In this document: positions 8,322 through 16,874 of the stretch, piece by piece
Layout: the number at the start of each line of letters is the position of its first letter
Numbering within the stretch: position 1 is the first letter of the stretch
DNA from: Planctomycetota bacterium
Lineage (GTDB): Bacteria > Planctomycetota > PUPC01 > JACPCR01
Assembly (NCBI GenBank): GCA_027625095.1
Contig: JAQBXN010000017.1
Coordinates: forward strand, 1-64,000
Length of the DNA stretch: 64,000 bases
Reading direction: 5' to 3'
Notes under the pieces: model-generated
Told to the model about the DNA's origin: nothing
Seen by the model: the letters and a program-made list of their open reading frames with translations, nothing else
Databases searched by the model: none
Translations under genes and position numbers: made by a program

Positions 8322-8732
8322 ATGATCACTCGATTAATCCTTACCTTTTTAATGGGGTCACCAGCATTAGCGCAGCAGGCTAATGTAATTCACTCTGCCA
8401 CTGAAGGCTGCGGCGAGAGCTATAGTTTTTCTGATGATGAAATTCCTGGCTATATTGCTTGGAAAAATCTCCTTGTCTTGCATGAACTCGGTCTCGTTCC
8501 CCCACCTGCTGAAAAGATCCGTTCGCCCCTGATAAGTGCTCACGGCCCGATACCTCAAATGCTCTATCAGGCAGCACCACAATTGCTTGCTATACCCGCC
8601 CCCCTTCCACAGAGCATAACCGACATGACCGGCAGCAGTTATGCCCTTGAAACAATGATCCATCGCTTAAAATCATCGGCTAATAAAGCGATCAAGAGGA
8701 CTGGTACGAACGCCGCTATTAAAGGCTCATGA
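8322..8732 (+). CDS. Hypothetical secreted protein
   Basis: The 136-residue frame begins with a plausible signal peptide (MITRLILTFLMGSPALAQQ). The remainder shows no recognisable domain, and the C-terminus (ANKAIKRTGTNAAIKGS) is basic and of low complexity. It starts 9 bp after the retropepsin-like gene in the same direction, but no clear ribosome-binding site is visible. It may be a real small exported protein or decayed coding sequence. Confidence 0.4.
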   Translation: MITRLILTFLMGSPALAQQANVIHSATEGCGESYSFSDDEIPGYIAWKNLLVLHELGLVPPPAEKIRSPLISAHGPIPQMLYQAAPQLLAIPAPLPQSITDMTGSSYALETMIHRLKSSANKAIKRTGTNAAIKGS

Positions 8733-8786
8733 TTGCTCCAATCTTTTTCTTTTAATTCACATTGGGCGGTGGCTCGTGACAGCCTC

Positions 8787-9062
8787 TTAGCTTTGACGAG
8801 TGGAGTTTTGTCTTCGCAGGGCCGCTCGCGCGTCCTTCAGAGCTTCGTCAAGCTGTTCGTACTTGCCCGCCTCCAAATCAGCAGTCATGCCCTCTGAGAA
8901 CTTTGACCAGGCGGAACGAAGTTGCAGATCGAGTGCGAGTTCATGCAGAACCAAAATCCCCTCGTCGGGCAACGCATCGATCTGGTCGCGTAAGTTCTGC
9001 CGTAGCGCAGCAGGTGTTGGCTGTGCAGGCGTGACTTTCGATTTTTCAAGCGATTTTGACAT
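8787..9062 (-). CDS. Hypothetical small helical protein
   Basis: 91 residues from ATG 9062 (upstream TGAGGCC); an earlier in-frame start at 9098 is less likely. The sequence is strongly helical and acidic (LRDQIDALPDEGILVLHELA), ending in a charged helix. Its size and composition recall small antitoxin-type proteins, but no toxin gene is adjacent and no specific family is recognised. Confidence 0.5.
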   Translation of the reverse strand: MSKSLEKSKVTPAQPTPAALRQNLRDQIDALPDEGILVLHELALDLQLRSAWSKFSEGMTADLEAGKYEQLDEALKDARAALRRQNSTRQS

Positions 9063-9119
9063 GGCCTCAGGATACTTCCGACAGTGGGCGATTACCATTC
9101 CCGGTGAGCTTGATCTGCC

Positions 9120-10574
9120 CTAGGCATCTGTAAAAAGAATCTTCGCGTCCGAGAGCATGAACCATCGTTCGTACCAGTTCTTGATGCTGTTCGGATCGCA
9201 TGCGTTGATGATCTCAACCTTATTCTTACCCACCTTCAGCAGACCCGGCTTGATCTGGAACGTCTGGCGCGACCAGTTGTGCTTCACTGTGAGCACCTGA
9301 CCTTCGAAAATGGGGGTGCCGTTAATCTCGATTCGGATTTCAGAAGTGTCCACATCGTGGTCGCAATCCGCGCCCTCGATTTCGAACTTTGCACTGCCGT
9401 CACCCGGTAATTTGTCCAGGCTGAAGTGAGCCTCCATGTGGTGGCTACGTTTTGCACTGTTTCCCTCCACGTAGACGGCGACGACTACTCTCGGAGGGAC
9501 CGCGTGTTCATGACCTTGATAAACTTTGGGGCCCCAGCCATCGAACATCCACAGCCGGGACGGCAGGTGGATGCCGCCCGGAATCAGTTCGCCAGACGGC
9601 TCTGGGAAAAATTTCTCACGCAACCACTTCTCGATGAGGGGGAGTGCACCCTTTTGAACGGAATCAATTTGGAATGCAACGCGGTGTATTTCACGCATGG
9701 TGCTGACGCGCATCTTTTCGTCATCGCCGGCCAGATCGAACAAGCCCTGGAGTTGTGCCAATAATGCCTTCGTTGATTCGGGAGTAAGTTCTTTAGATAT
9801 CGGGTGCTTCATCCAGTCCAGGATGAACATCCGAGTTTCTTTGCTTAGCTCGGCTTTCACAGGATTGTCCGCAGCGTTTATCGCGTCCCACAGAGTCTTG
9901 AGGGCGGTCTGGGAAAAATCGTTCGTGTAAAAATCTTCCGGATAACGGTTCTGGGGCTTTTTTCCCTCCTTCAATGTCGACTGGTATCTCTCATGGGCCA
10001 GTTCGAAATAACGAATCATTGGCTCGGATGCTTTACCAAAATGGGCGCGGGCGAATTGCCGGGTCAGTTGCATGACATCCTGATCCGGTTCCCACATCAG
10101 GGCATTTGACAGATATTCGCAGAGCAACTTGAAATTGTCAGGATTGCCAAAGGTGAACATCACACCGCGCAACCCCTTCTTCGCATGATGACGAATACGG
10201 CCGGCGAGGAAGTCAGGCATGCTCGGGTAATATTTTTGAGACAGGTACTCACAGACGCTGGTTTGCTCGGGCACGATGGCCAGCCAGCCGTCAATTTTTT
10301 TCTGCACACCCTCCATTGCCTTGGGATTGGCCGCGACTGAGTGATCCCAGAATGGAAAAGAGGCGTAGCCAGCCGATCCGCAGATCCATACATTCTTTTC
10401 AGGTCTCTCTGTGGGAGGAGGTGCATCCGATCCGCCATACGCAAAGGTAAGGATGATTTTTCCGGGTACTTCTCGCCGATGGCTCTGGCCACGGGATTCA
10501 CCCACTTCAGCAGACGAGTTGAGTACTGACCAGGCACGGGATCGAGCTTTTTGCACGGTTCGCACTGACACCAA
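9120..10574 (-). CDS. DUF4838-type protein, C-terminal piece (frameshifted)
   Basis: The homologous part begins near 10461 (KIILTFAYGG); upstream of that the frame is out of phase. It continues the alpha-glucuronidase/GH20-like catalytic region of DUF4838 proteins (EYLSQKYYPSMPDF, helical repeats) and ends with a beta-rich, carbohydrate-binding-like segment (HNWSRQTFQIKPGLLKVG). DUF4838 proteins are exported putative glycoside hydrolases common in PVC bacteria. The break from the N-terminal piece lies in a five-T run at 10457-10461. One extra T there would restore a single gene of about 750 residues from 11362 to 9120. Confidence 0.75.
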   Translation of the reverse strand: MVSVRTVQKARSRAWSVLNSSAEVGESRGQSHRREVPGKIILTFAYGGSDAPPPTERPEKNVWICGSAGYASFPFWDHSVAANPKAMEGVQKKIDGWLAIVPEQTSVCEYLSQKYYPSMPDFLAGRIRHHAKKGLRGVMFTFGNPDNFKLLCEYLSNALMWEPDQDVMQLTRQFARAHFGKASEPMIRYFELAHERYQSTLKEGKKPQNRYPEDFYTNDFSQTALKTLWDAINAADNPVKAELSKETRMFILDWMKHPISKELTPESTKALLAQLQGLFDLAGDDEKMRVSTMREIHRVAFQIDSVQKGALPLIEKWLREKFFPEPSGELIPGGIHLPSRLWMFDGWGPKVYQGHEHAVPPRVVVAVYVEGNSAKRSHHMEAHFSLDKLPGDGSAKFEIEGADCDHDVDTSEIRIEINGTPIFEGQVLTVKHNWSRQTFQIKPGLLKVGKNKVEIINACDPNSIKNWYERWFMLSDAKILFTDA

Positions 10575-11362
10575 GCGCCGGTATCGCCATAGGTGACAGG
10601 AAAAAAGATCTTATTCTTTTCGTTTTCAACCCAGCCGAGGGCCCGCTCAATGGAGATACGGGTGACATCAGGATTTGAGAGGCAGAGCGGCGTGCGGTGA
10701 TCGGTGAACGAGTTCTTGGGTATGCGTTCACCGTTTTTAAGCATCGCGAAATATTCGGGATGCTCGTCATAAAAGAGCTTCTTCGGAATGAGATAGCCGG
10801 CGGAATGGTCGATCCATAAATCCGAATCTTCAGCGAACAGTTCCGGATTGAGCCCCTTGCGGCATTCCGCCCATTCAATCCGCGTGGAGTAATTGCGGTA
10901 GAGGATTTTCGGTTTCGTGACGAGTTTAAAAGCAGGGAAGGTTGGCTCCATCTTCGGGATCCTTGACACACGTTCGTAAAACAGAGCGCCCTGTTTTTCG
11001 AAGAAGCCATTGACTCCATAGCTGGTCGCAAAAATGTGCGGGCCTGCAATGGCGATGTGATCTGGGGTGCACTTAATCACGTATCCGCCCGGGGTGGCTT
11101 CCGCGATCTCGATGTCGGTGATCAGTCCGGCGGCTCTGGATGCCGCCAGGCCAATGAAGATCCCTTTCCTGTCCGCCGTTCCCGTTCCGGTCTTCAACTT
11201 ATGGCCGAACATCATTCGCCAGTTGCTGACGAATGCACTGGCCGCAGTGGCATCATCCGCGTGGAAATGAATGGTCGTGAGCGATGAGGTATCAACGTCT
11301 TCAGCTCTGATGAGCGGAGTAAAGGCCAGAGCAAAGACGACAGAATGAATGGGCAGACGCAT
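10160..11362 (-). CDS. DUF4838-type protein, N-terminal piece (frameshifted)
   Basis: Starts at ATG 11362 with GGGGGAA upstream and a signal peptide (MRLPIHSVVFALAFTPLIRA). Then comes the N-terminal GH20b/DUF4838 pattern: an accessory alpha/beta domain, YGVNGFFEKQGALFYE, and SNPDVTRISIERAL. A four-cysteine CQCEPCKK segment follows. Homology stops at EKYPEK near 10461; the remaining frame to 10160 is out of phase. The protein probably acts on uronate or amino-sugar polysaccharide in the periplasm or outside the cell, based on family only. It is either a true pseudogene or carries a homopolymer sequencing error. Confidence 0.75.
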   Translation of the reverse strand: MRLPIHSVVFALAFTPLIRAEDVDTSSLTTIHFHADDATAASAFVSNWRMMFGHKLKTGTGTADRKGIFIGLAASRAAGLITDIEIAEATPGGYVIKCTPDHIAIAGPHIFATSYGVNGFFEKQGALFYERVSRIPKMEPTFPAFKLVTKPKILYRNYSTRIEWAECRKGLNPELFAEDSDLWIDHSAGYLIPKKLFYDEHPEYFAMLKNGERIPKNSFTDHRTPLCLSNPDVTRISIERALGWVENEKNKIFFPVTYGDTGAWCQCEPCKKLDPVPGQYSTRLLKWVNPVARAIGEKYPEKSSLPLRMADRMHLLPQRDLKRMYGSADRLATPLFHSGITQSRPIPRQWRVCRKKLTAGWPSCPSKPASVSTCLKNITRACLTSSPAVFVIMRRRGCAV

Positions 11363-11432
11363 GAAGATTCCCCCGGACTCAGAGAGGTAAGATTGCAGAA
11401 GTCGATTATTTACATAATCCATTTGCCTCGCG

Positions 11433-12290
11433 TCAACAGTTCTGTCCGACGTACTCGCCGCCAAAGAGTCCTTTGTGGATGTCGGGATCGAGGGTTTCGA
11501 TGTCCTTGTCAACGTAATGAAACTGCAGCGCGCGGCGACGGGATTCTGTCTTGTTTGTCGGAGTGCCGTGGGGCAGGAGCGAACTGAAAAACAGACAGCC
11601 TCCGGGCTTGAGAGGGACTGCCAGGCACCTGTTGCCTTGCATCGTCGTATCGCAGATTTGCCAGTCCCGTCGCTGATAGTGGAGGATGGGTTTGCCGTAC
11701 ATCTGCGGCATCAGGTGCATACAACCGTTTTCTGGTGTGGTCTCATCGAGTGCGATCCAGACGCCGATGCAGGCGGAGTCAGTAGGAATCTTGAAATAAG
11801 CGTGATCCTGGTGCCAGGGCTTCTCGCGGCCAATCTTCGGCGGCTTTACCAGCGCCATTTCCTGGTACACCCTGGGTGTGCCGGAAAGCATCCTCTCCAG
11901 CACAGCAAGCAACCTTGGATGCAAAGAAATCGCTTGGAGTCTCTTGTCATAATCGCAAAAATTCATCAGCTTGCGGACCGCGTCCTGGCGTTGTTCGGAG
12001 GTCAATTGGTCCAGTCGCTCCTTCGCTTGCGCCTCATAGGAAACATGTTTGAAATCGGGGTTTGCACCCATGATCAAATCCAGCAGTCCCGCTGTTGCGG
12101 CCGCGATTTCGTTCGCGTTAAAAGCCTTCTCAATGATTAGAAAACCATTCTCACGATAAGAACCGATATCGGCGTCTGTAACATCGTCGAATGTGTCCAA
12201 TCCACGGGCCAGGGATTCGGGAGAGTACAAATCCGGAGCATGTTCTTCAGAGCCGTGATCAAAATTGAGTTCGCTGGCTGTGATGCTCAT
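11433..12290 (-). CDS. Phytanoyl-CoA dioxygenase family (Fe(II)/2-oxoglutarate) protein
   Basis: The 285-residue protein matches PhyH-family oxygenases. The iron site is H160-x-D162 in WHQDHAY with distal H241 in LLPHGTPTN, and R251 (ESRRRALQF) is placed to bind 2-oxoglutarate. All ligands are present. These enzymes hydroxylate small molecules, and PVC genomes hold many of unknown substrate. It lies upstream of the DUF4838 gene on the same strand with a 70-bp gap, so the two may be co-transcribed. Confidence 0.88.
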   Translation of the reverse strand: MSITASELNFDHGSEEHAPDLYSPESLARGLDTFDDVTDADIGSYRENGFLIIEKAFNANEIAAATAGLLDLIMGANPDFKHVSYEAQAKERLDQLTSEQRQDAVRKLMNFCDYDKRLQAISLHPRLLAVLERMLSGTPRVYQEMALVKPPKIGREKPWHQDHAYFKIPTDSACIGVWIALDETTPENGCMHLMPQMYGKPILHYQRRDWQICDTTMQGNRCLAVPLKPGGCLFFSSLLPHGTPTNKTESRRRALQFHYVDKDIETLDPDIHKGLFGGEYVGQNC

Positions 12291-12530
12291 TAGTCAGTGG
12301 GTCGAGTATGGCTGCGTTAGTATCTGCACAAGATTTATTTTGCATCAGGTGGGTAGAGTTCGCCGCTCTCTATCGAAATTCAAAGGCGCTGGGTGGTTAC
12401 GAACCTTTATCCTAACAGCGGCACATGGCCGCAACCAAAAATCTGGAGAGTTCCAACAGATGGCAAACCGATGCAACGGATGGATATTGCCTTTGAGTCC
12501 TGTGGATGCCATCTGATGAGACGGCCCACA

Positions 12531-12551
12531 ACTCGTTACTCATTACTCATT
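12531..12551. repeat. Heptanucleotide tandem repeat (ACTCATT)3 in the thrC leader
   Basis: ACTCGTT-ACTCATT-ACTCATT occupies 12531-12551 in the 325-bp gap between the dioxygenase gene and thrC. The same 7-bp unit recurs at 31516-31537 and in variant form at 36062-36082. Apart from the thrC ribosome-binding site (AAGGAAAA) no other element was recognised in this gap; neither a T-box nor a SAM riboswitch pattern is evident. Confidence 0.55.
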
Positions 12552-12615
12552 CCGCTGCTATAATCCCCGCCTTTTGGCAAGGCCCCCTTACTAGCGTTCT
12601 CCAAGGAAAACTGCT

Positions 12616-13953
12616 GTGGAATACAGAGCCTGGTTTCGCTGCATCTCAGATGAATGCGGCAAGACATACGAGCTGGATGAAGTCATTTATCGTTGTGAGG
12701 CGTGCGGCAATCTGCTTGAAGTCACCCACGATATTGATGCGCTCAGACAGATTTCACCTATTCACTGGGCTCGTATTTTTGTAGAGCGCTACAAATCCGG
12801 GGATTGGCCTTATGGCTCTTCTGTGTGGGGGAAGAAAGAATGGGTGCTACCGAAAATTGATAATGACAACATCGTTTCCATGTACGAAGGTTCAACCAAT
12901 CTCTTTTGGACGGAACGCTTCGGCAGGGTGATCGGGCTCAAAGATCTCTGGGTTAAACAGTGCGGCAACAGTCACACCGGCTCGTTCAAGGACCTCGGCA
13001 TGACAGTGCTGGTTTCGCAGGTCAAGCACATGATCTCCAGGGGGGCGCCGATCAAGGCTGTTGCCTGCGCATCGACCGGCGACACCTCTGCGGCTCTGGC
13101 CGCCTATGCAGCCACGGCCGGCATCCCCGCAATTGTTTTTCTTCCCCGCAACAGAGTTTCACTGGCGCAGCTCATTCAACCCGTTTCAAACGGGGCACAC
13201 GTTCTTGCGCTCGATACTGATTTCGATGGTTGCATGGCCCTGGTGAAGCAGCTCACCGAAGACAACACGATCTATCTGGCGAATTCGATGAACTCCCTGC
13301 GCATCGAAGGTCAGAAGACCATCGCCATCGAGATGGTCCAGCAATTTGATTGGGAAGTGCCGGATACGATCATTATTCCTGGTGGCAACCTGGGTAATGT
13401 CTCTGCCCTTGGAAAAGGGTTCGATCTGATGTATGACCTTGGGGTTATCACCCGCCGCCCGCGTATCATCGTAGCTCAGGCGGCCAAGGCTAATCCTCTC
13501 TACCAGGCTTACAAGAGCGGATGGGAAAGTTTTGAACCCGTTCAAGCAGGGAAGACCCTTGCGAGCGCCATTCAAATAGGAAACCCGGTCAGCCTGAAGA
13601 AGGCTGTTCGCACCCTCAAGAATTTCAACGGGATTGTCGAACAGGCAACTGAGGACGAGCTGGCCAACGCGGCCGCGCTTGCCGACAGGTGCGGCATGTT
13701 CAACTGCCCTCATACCGGCGTGGCACTGGCAGTCCTGCTCAAGCTGAAAGAATCGGGAACCATCCATTCCAATGAGCGCGTCATTGTTATATCTACCGCG
13801 CACGGACTAAAATTCGCTGAATTTAAAGTTGGCTACCATGAAGGCAAGCTCGACGGTGTCGAATCCCGGTACTCGAATCCGCCCATCGAGTTGCCACCGG
13901 AAATCGACAAAATTCGGGATGCCATTGACGAACGAACCCAGAATCAGGAATAG
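12616..13953 (+). CDS. thrC: Threonine synthase
   Basis: 445 residues from GTG 12616 with AAGGAAAA upstream. The N-terminal zinc-ribbon-like cysteines C9, C14, C27 and C30 are followed by the fold-type II PLP enzyme body. The PLP lysine is K125 in NSHTGSFKD, the phosphate-binding loop is PGGNLGN (about 255-262) and there is a CASTGDTSA motif. It converts O-phosphohomoserine to threonine. The stop lies 7 bp before the next gene, a gamma-family PLP enzyme that uses an activated homoserine. The pair therefore sits at the threonine/methionine branch point and is probably co-expressed. Confidence 0.93.
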   Translation: MEYRAWFRCISDECGKTYELDEVIYRCEACGNLLEVTHDIDALRQISPIHWARIFVERYKSGDWPYGSSVWGKKEWVLPKIDNDNIVSMYEGSTNLFWTERFGRVIGLKDLWVKQCGNSHTGSFKDLGMTVLVSQVKHMISRGAPIKAVACASTGDTSAALAAYAATAGIPAIVFLPRNRVSLAQLIQPVSNGAHVLALDTDFDGCMALVKQLTEDNTIYLANSMNSLRIEGQKTIAIEMVQQFDWEVPDTIIIPGGNLGNVSALGKGFDLMYDLGVITRRPRIIVAQAAKANPLYQAYKSGWESFEPVQAGKTLASAIQIGNPVSLKKAVRTLKNFNGIVEQATEDELANAAALADRCGMFNCPHTGVALAVLLKLKESGTIHSNERVIVISTAHGLKFAEFKVGYHEGKLDGVESRYSNPPIELPPEIDKIRDAIDERTQNQE

Positions 13954-13960
13954 GACGCAC

Positions 13961-15154
13961 ATGAGTTCGAATGAAAACAGCCCGCTGAAGGGCATGTCCA
14001 CCCGTTCCGTGCATGCGGGAGAACAGCGGGATAAACCACAGCACTCGTTAACGACCCCTGTGGTCTTCAGCTCGACCTTTACCTTTCCAGAAACCGAGGC
14101 TTTAGTAGCGTTCATGGAAGGCCGCGAAGAGCGCGTCGAGGAATACGGCCGCTACGGCAACCCGACCCGTAACGCGGTCGAAGCGAAACTTGCCGCATTG
14201 GAAAACGGGCAGGCAGCACTCCTTTTTTCAAGTGGAATGGCTGCCGCCACGACTACTCTCCTTGCGCTCTGGCAGAAGGGCTCCCACGTCATATTCACCA
14301 ACGACTGCTATCGAAAGACGCGGCAGTTCGCGAACGAAGTGTTGGGAAAGTTCGGGATCGAATACGACCTCGTTGCCCCCAATGCTGACGCCATCGAGGC
14401 CGCCATACGCCCTGAAACTTCGATAATATTTACTGAGTCACCGACCAACCCTTATATGAACGTCATCGACCTGGTAAAGGTCGTTGCCCTGGCCGAAAAG
14501 CATCAGATCAAGACCGTCATCGATTCCACCTTTGCGACGCCCTACAACCAACTGCCCCTCGATTTCGGCGTAGACATCGTGATTCATTCAGCGACCAAAT
14601 ACCTTGGTGGACACAATGACTTAATGGCCGGTTGTGTCGTGGGCCGTCACGGAATCGTTGGCCTCATCAAAGATCTTCAGAGCATGCTTGGCTCCGTCGC
14701 AGACCCGATGAGTTGCTACCTCCTCGCACGTGGACTGAAAACCTTTGCATTGCGAATGAAGCAGCAAAATGAGAACGGGCAGAAGATTGCTGAGTTCCTT
14801 GAATCACATCCCAAGGTGCTGCGCACATATTATCCCGGCCTGCCCAGCCATCCCGACCATGAAATCGCGACCCAGCAAATGCGGGGGTTTGGAAGCGTCG
14901 TGAGTTTTGAGATAGACGGAACGATTGAGGACGGCAGCACCTTCGTTGATGCCACCCAGATTCCATACATAGCGCCCAGCCTTGGCGGCGTCGAAAGCCT
15001 GATCGAACAACCAGCGCTTATGTCATTCTTTGAACTCACCGCGGAGCAGCTCGAAGGAGTCGGCATCAAACAGAATCTGATTCGGATGGCCGTGGGCATC
15101 GAAGATGCAGAGGACCTGATAGCGGATCTGAATCAGGCTTTGGCGTGTATCTGA
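13961..15154 (+). CDS. Cystathionine gamma-synthase/lyase-family PLP enzyme
   Basis: 397 residues from ATG 13961 (TAGGA just upstream). It is a fold-type I gamma-family enzyme: RYGNPTR (64-70), SSGMAA (90-95), and PLP lysine K213 in HSATKYLGGH. The family includes cystathionine gamma-synthase (MetB), gamma-lyase, O-succinyl/acetylhomoserine sulfhydrylase and methionine gamma-lyase, which motifs alone do not separate. Linkage to thrC and the presence of sat nearby favour a biosynthetic role in methionine/cysteine synthesis (inference). Confidence 0.88.
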   Translation: MSSNENSPLKGMSTRSVHAGEQRDKPQHSLTTPVVFSSTFTFPETEALVAFMEGREERVEEYGRYGNPTRNAVEAKLAALENGQAALLFSSGMAAATTTLLALWQKGSHVIFTNDCYRKTRQFANEVLGKFGIEYDLVAPNADAIEAAIRPETSIIFTESPTNPYMNVIDLVKVVALAEKHQIKTVIDSTFATPYNQLPLDFGVDIVIHSATKYLGGHNDLMAGCVVGRHGIVGLIKDLQSMLGSVADPMSCYLLARGLKTFALRMKQQNENGQKIAEFLESHPKVLRTYYPGLPSHPDHEIATQQMRGFGSVVSFEIDGTIEDGSTFVDATQIPYIAPSLGGVESLIEQPALMSFFELTAEQLEGVGIKQNLIRMAVGIEDAEDLIADLNQALACI

Positions 15155-15284
15155 GGCTTCGGTCGGATTCAGGTCCGGCTCTCTCTGCAGCTCCTGACTG
15201 AGGGGTTGGTGAATCTTCAATGTTGGTTCTTCGCATCCAGATTCTTCGTGTATTCAACTTATCATCAACCAGTTAGCATCACCC

Positions 15285-16793
15285 ATGGAAACCATCCTTT
15301 CTTTTGTGCAGGACGCTCTCCAGACGCTCATCGAAAAACAATCGGCCCGACTTGCAGGGGCTCCGTTCGGAGAACGCTGCATCACGGTGACAGGCACCGT
15401 AAACCGCCGATACCGATCCCTGGGCGGCAGGCTTGGAAATAGCTTCAAGACGTTTGTATATGACACCATCCTGCCGCATCCAGAACCATCGGAGATGGAC
15501 TTTGGGATTTGGCCTGTGTTGGAAAAATTCGCCGTAGAGTCGGGCGATTCGTCATACAGGAAACTGTGGGAGGCAATGATCCAGGCCTTTGCGGATTACG
15601 GTTTTGATCCCAGGTCCGGGCTGGCCTATTTCGGTGCGATGACTCACTTCGACGTCGTAAGGCTGGGCCCTTCGCCCTACATGGGAGCGGGCTCGCCAGG
15701 ATTCAAATTCACCGCCGGACTCCCTTTCGAGACGCTCTGGGAAAAGATGCCCGAAAAACTGGGCCGAATGTTCAAGGCGTTTTACTGGGGGATGATTACG
15801 CGACCGGAAACCATGGACTATAACCGATATGGTTTTTACGGTTTTGATGACAGGCGGCGCGAGCACACCATGCCCTATCGCCCCGGGCATGTGGCGTTCG
15901 CAGGTGCCGGGGCCTGGATGATTGAGGCATGGGCATTCCACTATTCGAAGACCGGCGATACGGAAAGCCTGGCCCATGCACAGGCCATGGCCGACAAGTG
16001 GCAGGCGCTGCAGAATCCAAAGACCGGGCTTGTCCCTCACTTTCTGGGAAGCAAGAAAGAAGGGGAAACTTCCATGACTGCCCAGTCCTACTGCAACATC
16101 GGCGACACAGGTACGGCGTCGGCCTTTCTCGATGCGGCCAGGCTGTTGGAGGGCCATACGGAATCTGAAACGCTGGCTGCTCAGCTTGCAGAGATGGGTC
16201 GAAAATTGATTACGGGGCTGGCGAAGTATTGCTATGACGCGGAACAAGAGGTCTTCCATGAGTGGCTGCACATCGAAGACGGCAGCATCCACACCGAAGC
16301 TTACACCTATCACTTCCATTCCCAGGAGCAGAAGGATCGTTGGGAGGCCATCGATCCGACACTTGCGGATGTTGCGGTTCATGCCGGAAACCAATTCTAC
16401 CGGGCCGGCCCGTCATCCTGGGCCTGCGGAGTTGGAATCCCACTATCTACTGCCAGGGCAGCCGAACGAACGGGCGACCCTTACCTGCTCGAACGTGCTC
16501 GGGTCTTTGCTGAGGGAATCAGGCAGGCATCGCCAGGAGAGTCCGGCCCATGCAACGAAGCGGGGCAATGGATCTACCCTGCGTCTGGTTCGTACCTTCA
16601 GACCATGCTGTGCATGCACCGGATCACCGGGGAGCCGCAATTCCTGAATAATGCCCGAAGGCTGGCTGCCGCAGAGATCGAGCGCCTTGCCGAACCGGCA
16701 CCGGAAGGTGTTCCAGAGTGGTGGAGATTCCCGTTCCGCAGCGGATTCCTGATTTCGCTCATGGAACTTCACGCTGCCGAAATGAAAGCCTGA
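15285..16793 (+). CDS. Putative (alpha/alpha)6-barrel protein (glycosidase or lyase-like)
   Basis: The 502-residue protein has no signal peptide. It is built from repeated paired helices with aromatic and acidic residues on loops (GAGAWMIEAWAFHYSKTGD, YCNIGDTGTASAFLDAARLL, ARAAERTGDPYLLERAR). The last two are typical of (alpha/alpha)6 glycosidases, epimerases and polysaccharide lyases. Several conserved-looking His, Asp and Trp residues (HFHSQEQKDRW, SGPCNEAGQW) could form an active site, but no named family is recognised. It starts 130 bp after the PLP enzyme gene, so co-transcription is uncertain. Confidence 0.72.
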   Translation: METILSFVQDALQTLIEKQSARLAGAPFGERCITVTGTVNRRYRSLGGRLGNSFKTFVYDTILPHPEPSEMDFGIWPVLEKFAVESGDSSYRKLWEAMIQAFADYGFDPRSGLAYFGAMTHFDVVRLGPSPYMGAGSPGFKFTAGLPFETLWEKMPEKLGRMFKAFYWGMITRPETMDYNRYGFYGFDDRRREHTMPYRPGHVAFAGAGAWMIEAWAFHYSKTGDTESLAHAQAMADKWQALQNPKTGLVPHFLGSKKEGETSMTAQSYCNIGDTGTASAFLDAARLLEGHTESETLAAQLAEMGRKLITGLAKYCYDAEQEVFHEWLHIEDGSIHTEAYTYHFHSQEQKDRWEAIDPTLADVAVHAGNQFYRAGPSSWACGVGIPLSTARAAERTGDPYLLERARVFAEGIRQASPGESGPCNEAGQWIYPASGSYLQTMLCMHRITGEPQFLNNARRLAAAEIERLAEPAPEGVPEWWRFPFRSGFLISLMELHAAEMKA

Positions 16794-16874
16794 AAGATTT
16801 CTTCGTAAAAAGCAGGTACGAACCGGACCCTGGCCGGATGGACTGAGCCTTACCTCATCGGACTGTCTGTGCTA

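Noticed and set aside
8787-9062. Toxin-antitoxin pair
   Set aside because: The small helical protein recalls antitoxins, but no toxin-sized gene lies next to it on the same strand.
12291-12615. Amino-acid riboswitch or T-box before thrC
   Set aside because: No conserved T-box sequence, specifier stem or SAM-type junction could be traced.
12265-12784. Short frames in the thrC leader
   Set aside because: They overlap thrC or the heptamer repeat and look non-coding in composition.
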